In this document: positions 5,703 to 7,089 of the stretch, piece by piece
Numbering within the stretch: the first letter of the stretch is position 1
Layout: each line of letters opens with the position of its first letter
Assembly: GCA_937893815.1 (NCBI GenBank)
Contig: CALCSH010000318.1
Location: 1-7,089 of the forward strand
Direction of reading: 5' to 3'
Length of the DNA stretch: 7,089 nucleotides
DNA from: an uncultured Anaerolineae bacterium
GTDB lineage: Bacteria > Chloroflexota > Anaerolineae > Anaerolineales > UBA11858
The notes under the pieces: model-generated
Told to the model about the DNA's origin: nothing
Database searches by the model: none
Seen by the model: only the letters and a program-made list of their open reading frames with translations
Translations under genes and position numbers: made by a program

Positions 5703-6239
5703 TTAGTGTTGTACTGTTTTAGCGCCGTTTCCATTGGCGCCTGGGGTGTGTCGCACACCCGCAGCGGTGCCACGCATCATGGCAACCTGGCCAGTGCGTA
5801 CCATCTCCAAAATTCCGAGCGGACGCAAAAGTTCAACCAGGCTTTCAATCTTGTCTTCAGTGCCAGCGATTTCTACAATTACAGAATCGGGCGCTACGTC
5901 GACGATTTTGGCACGAAAGATCGATGCCAGGCTGGTAATTTCGCTGCGCAGTTCAGGAATAGCTCTGACTTTAATCAGTGCAAGGTCACGTGAGACAGAT
6001 GGCTGATTGGTGACATCCTGCACGTCAATCACATTGACCAATTTATACAAATTGGCTTCCACGATGCTTACATTGACATCATCGCTATCCAACACAATCG
6101 TCATGCGAGAAATATCAGGGGTTTCCGTTTGACCGACATTGAGCGATTCGATATTGAAATTTCGGCGGCGGAATAACGATGACACCCGGTTGAGCACGCC
6201 GGGTTTATTTTCTACAAGGGCAAATAAAGTATGTTGCAT
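5703..6239 (-). CDS. ilvN: Acetolactate synthase small (regulatory) subunit
   Basis: This 178-residue protein binds IlvB, raises its activity and confers feedback inhibition by valine or other branched-chain amino acids. The N-terminal ACT domain (about 4-78) opens MQHTLFALVENKPGVLNRVS, with the NKPGVL loop that forms the effector site, then FRRRNFNIESLNVG (23-36) and DISRMTIVL (42-50). The C-terminal domain (about 83-158) has the family pattern RDLALIKV and LVELLRPLGILEMVRTG. The length fits the 160-180-residue type. The last 20 residues (GTAAGVRHTPGANGNGAKTV) are low in complexity and look like a disordered tail. AGGAG (6246-6250) lies six bases before ATG. The gene follows ilvB by 121 bp, unusually far for this pair, because of the repeat in the spacer. 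Confidence 0.96.
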   Translation of the reverse strand: MQHTLFALVENKPGVLNRVSSLFRRRNFNIESLNVGQTETPDISRMTIVLDSDDVNVSIVEANLYKLVNVIDVQDVTNQPSVSRDLALIKVRAIPELRSEITSLASIFRAKIVDVAPDSVIVEIAGTEDKIESLVELLRPLGILEMVRTGQVAMMRGTAAGVRHTPGANGNGAKTVQH

Positions 6240-6256
6240 GGGTTTCTCCTTCTTTC

Positions 6257-6356
6257 GGTAATAGGCACTTAGGCCATCAGGGATTAGTTACTCAGGTGTG
6301 CAAACCGAGAAATTAACCGCTCCGCAACAACCTAAGCCCTAATCACCTATTCCCTA
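6257..6356. repeat. Imperfect inverted repeat of TTAGG-like words in the ilvB-ilvN spacer
   Basis: The stretch at 6257-6281 (GGTAATAGGCACTTAGG and on) matches the reverse complement of 6333-6356 (GGGAATAGGTGATTAGG and on) at about 18 of 24 positions with one gap. Both arms are made of degenerate 7-9-base words ending in AGG. Between them, AATTAACCGCT at 6311-6321 is identical to 206-216 inside the element upstream of cimA. No U-tract or promoter is evident. The spacer is 121 bp in all. Confidence 0.5.
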
Positions 6357-6360
6357 TCAA

Positions 6361-7089
6361 TTAGCGTACAGGCCGCCGGATCATATCGTCCAGGTCTGCC
6401 CCAGAAGCCACCATGGGGTACACCGCTTCTTCCCTCTCTACCCGAAATTCCAACACAACGGGGCCAGGAGTCTCTCGGGCAAATGCGATGGCATCAAAGA
6501 CATCACCCGGTTCAGTCACCAGGCGAGCGGGAATACCATGTGCTTCGGCAATTTTGGTGAAATCAGGGCCATTCATTGGGGTGGCGGCATAGCGTTTGTC
6601 AAAGAAAAATTCTTGCCACTGACGCACCATCCCCAGGAAGCCATTATTCATAATGGCAATCTTGACATTGGCGCCTTCCTGAACAGCAGTGGAAAGTTCG
6701 GCCTGCGTCATCTGAAAACTGCCATCCCCATCAATCAACCAGACTTCCTTGTCTTTATGGGCAAACCAACCACCAATCGCCGAGGGCAAACCAAAGCCCA
6801 TCGTTCCGGCTCCGCCCGAAGTGATCAGACGGTAGGGATGATCGAACTGGTAATACTGGGCCGTCCACATCTGGTGCTGGCCTACGCCCGTGGCAACAAT
6901 CGAATCGCCACCGGTCGCCGTCCACAACGCACGGATGGCGTGGGCCGTATACAATTTGCCATCATCAGCCCAAGACATAATGCTGCGGTCTTCCGCTTCG
7001 GATTTCCATACCGCAATTTGTTGCATCCACTCATCGTGCTCGTATTCATCCAGCATCGGAATCATATCGGTGAGTACGGTCTTTAAATC
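6361..7089 (-). CDS. ilvB: Acetolactate synthase large (catalytic) subunit, C-terminal 242 residues (cut by window edge)
   Basis: The frame is open from the window edge to TAA at 6361. This is the C-terminal thiamine-diphosphate domain of acetohydroxyacid synthase, which condenses two pyruvates to 2-acetolactate, or pyruvate with 2-oxobutyrate to 2-aceto-2-hydroxybutyrate. Visible features, numbered within the fragment, are GVGQHQMWTAQYY (68-80), SGGAGTMGFGLPSAIG (91-106) and the ThDP/Mg motif from GDGSFQMTQAELSTA (121-135) to the paired Asn at 148-149. GMVRQWQEFF (153-162) contains the Trp known in plants as the herbicide-contact residue; it and GQHQMW favour biosynthetic IlvB over pyruvate oxidase or a catabolic enzyme. 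The family is about 560-600 residues, so over half is missing. ATG 7065 is internal, not the start. Any T-box or leader attenuator would lie outside the window. Confidence 0.95.
   Translation of the reverse strand, partial: DLKTVLTDMIPMLDEYEHDEWMQQIAVWKSEAEDRSIMSWADDGKLYTAHAIRALWTATGGDSIVATGVGQHQMWTAQYYQFDHPYRLITSGGAGTMGFGLPSAIGGWFAHKDKEVWLIDGDGSFQMTQAELSTAVQEGANVKIAIMNNGFLGMVRQWQEFFFDKRYAATPMNGPDFTKIAEAHGIPARLVTEPGDVFDAIAFARETPGPVVLEFRVEREEAVYPMVASGADLDDMIRRPVR

Overview
The window is one strand of a branched-chain amino acid biosynthesis cluster. Every gene I can support lies on the minus strand, so transcription runs from the right edge to the left: ilvB (C-terminal third only), ilvN, ilvC, leuA, an unrecognised 67-residue gene, leuC, leuD, and the first 51 codons of cimA (citramalate synthase). 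There are no RNA genes, CRISPR arrays, transposase genes or prophage genes. Base composition is moderate and looks uniform across the genes. The gene order, the adjacent CimA and the repeat-rich spacers would fit a Chloroflexota (Anaerolineae-like) bacterium. That placement is inference from general resemblance; nothing in the window proves it.

Layout by position: 6361-7089 ilvB 3' part; 6240-6360 repeat-bearing spacer; 5703-6239 ilvN; 18-bp spacer; 4671-5684 ilvC; 66-bp spacer with a 38-bp perfect palindrome; 2958-4604 leuA; 97-bp spacer with a weak dyad; 2657-2860 small gene with an internally duplicated motif; 105-bp spacer with short repeats that run into the leuC start codon; 1130-2551 leuC; 77-bp spacer filled by a hairpin of GTTGAAGG-like words; 465-1052 leuD; 309-bp spacer holding two small hairpins and a 153-bp inverted-repeat element; 1-155 cimA 5' part.

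How the genes work together: IlvB/IlvN (acetohydroxyacid synthase) and IlvC (ketol-acid reductoisomerase) serve valine, leucine and isoleucine. LeuA commits 2-oxoisovalerate to leucine. CimA condenses pyruvate with acetyl-CoA to citramalate, opening the threonine-independent route to 2-oxobutyrate and isoleucine. LeuC/LeuD isomerise both isopropylmalate and, in organisms with CimA, citramalate, so placing leuCD between leuA and cimA makes metabolic sense. leuB and ilvD are not in the window, and leuB is not between leuD and cimA.

The least explained parts are the 67-residue protein and the gene spacers. The protein has a good ribosome binding site and two copies of a motif F-P-x-P-R-T-x-P-x-x-W-D-x-S-G whose codons have diverged while the amino acids have not. 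Nearly every spacer longer than 60 bp contains an inverted repeat built from short, roughly tandem words, with a different word in each spacer.
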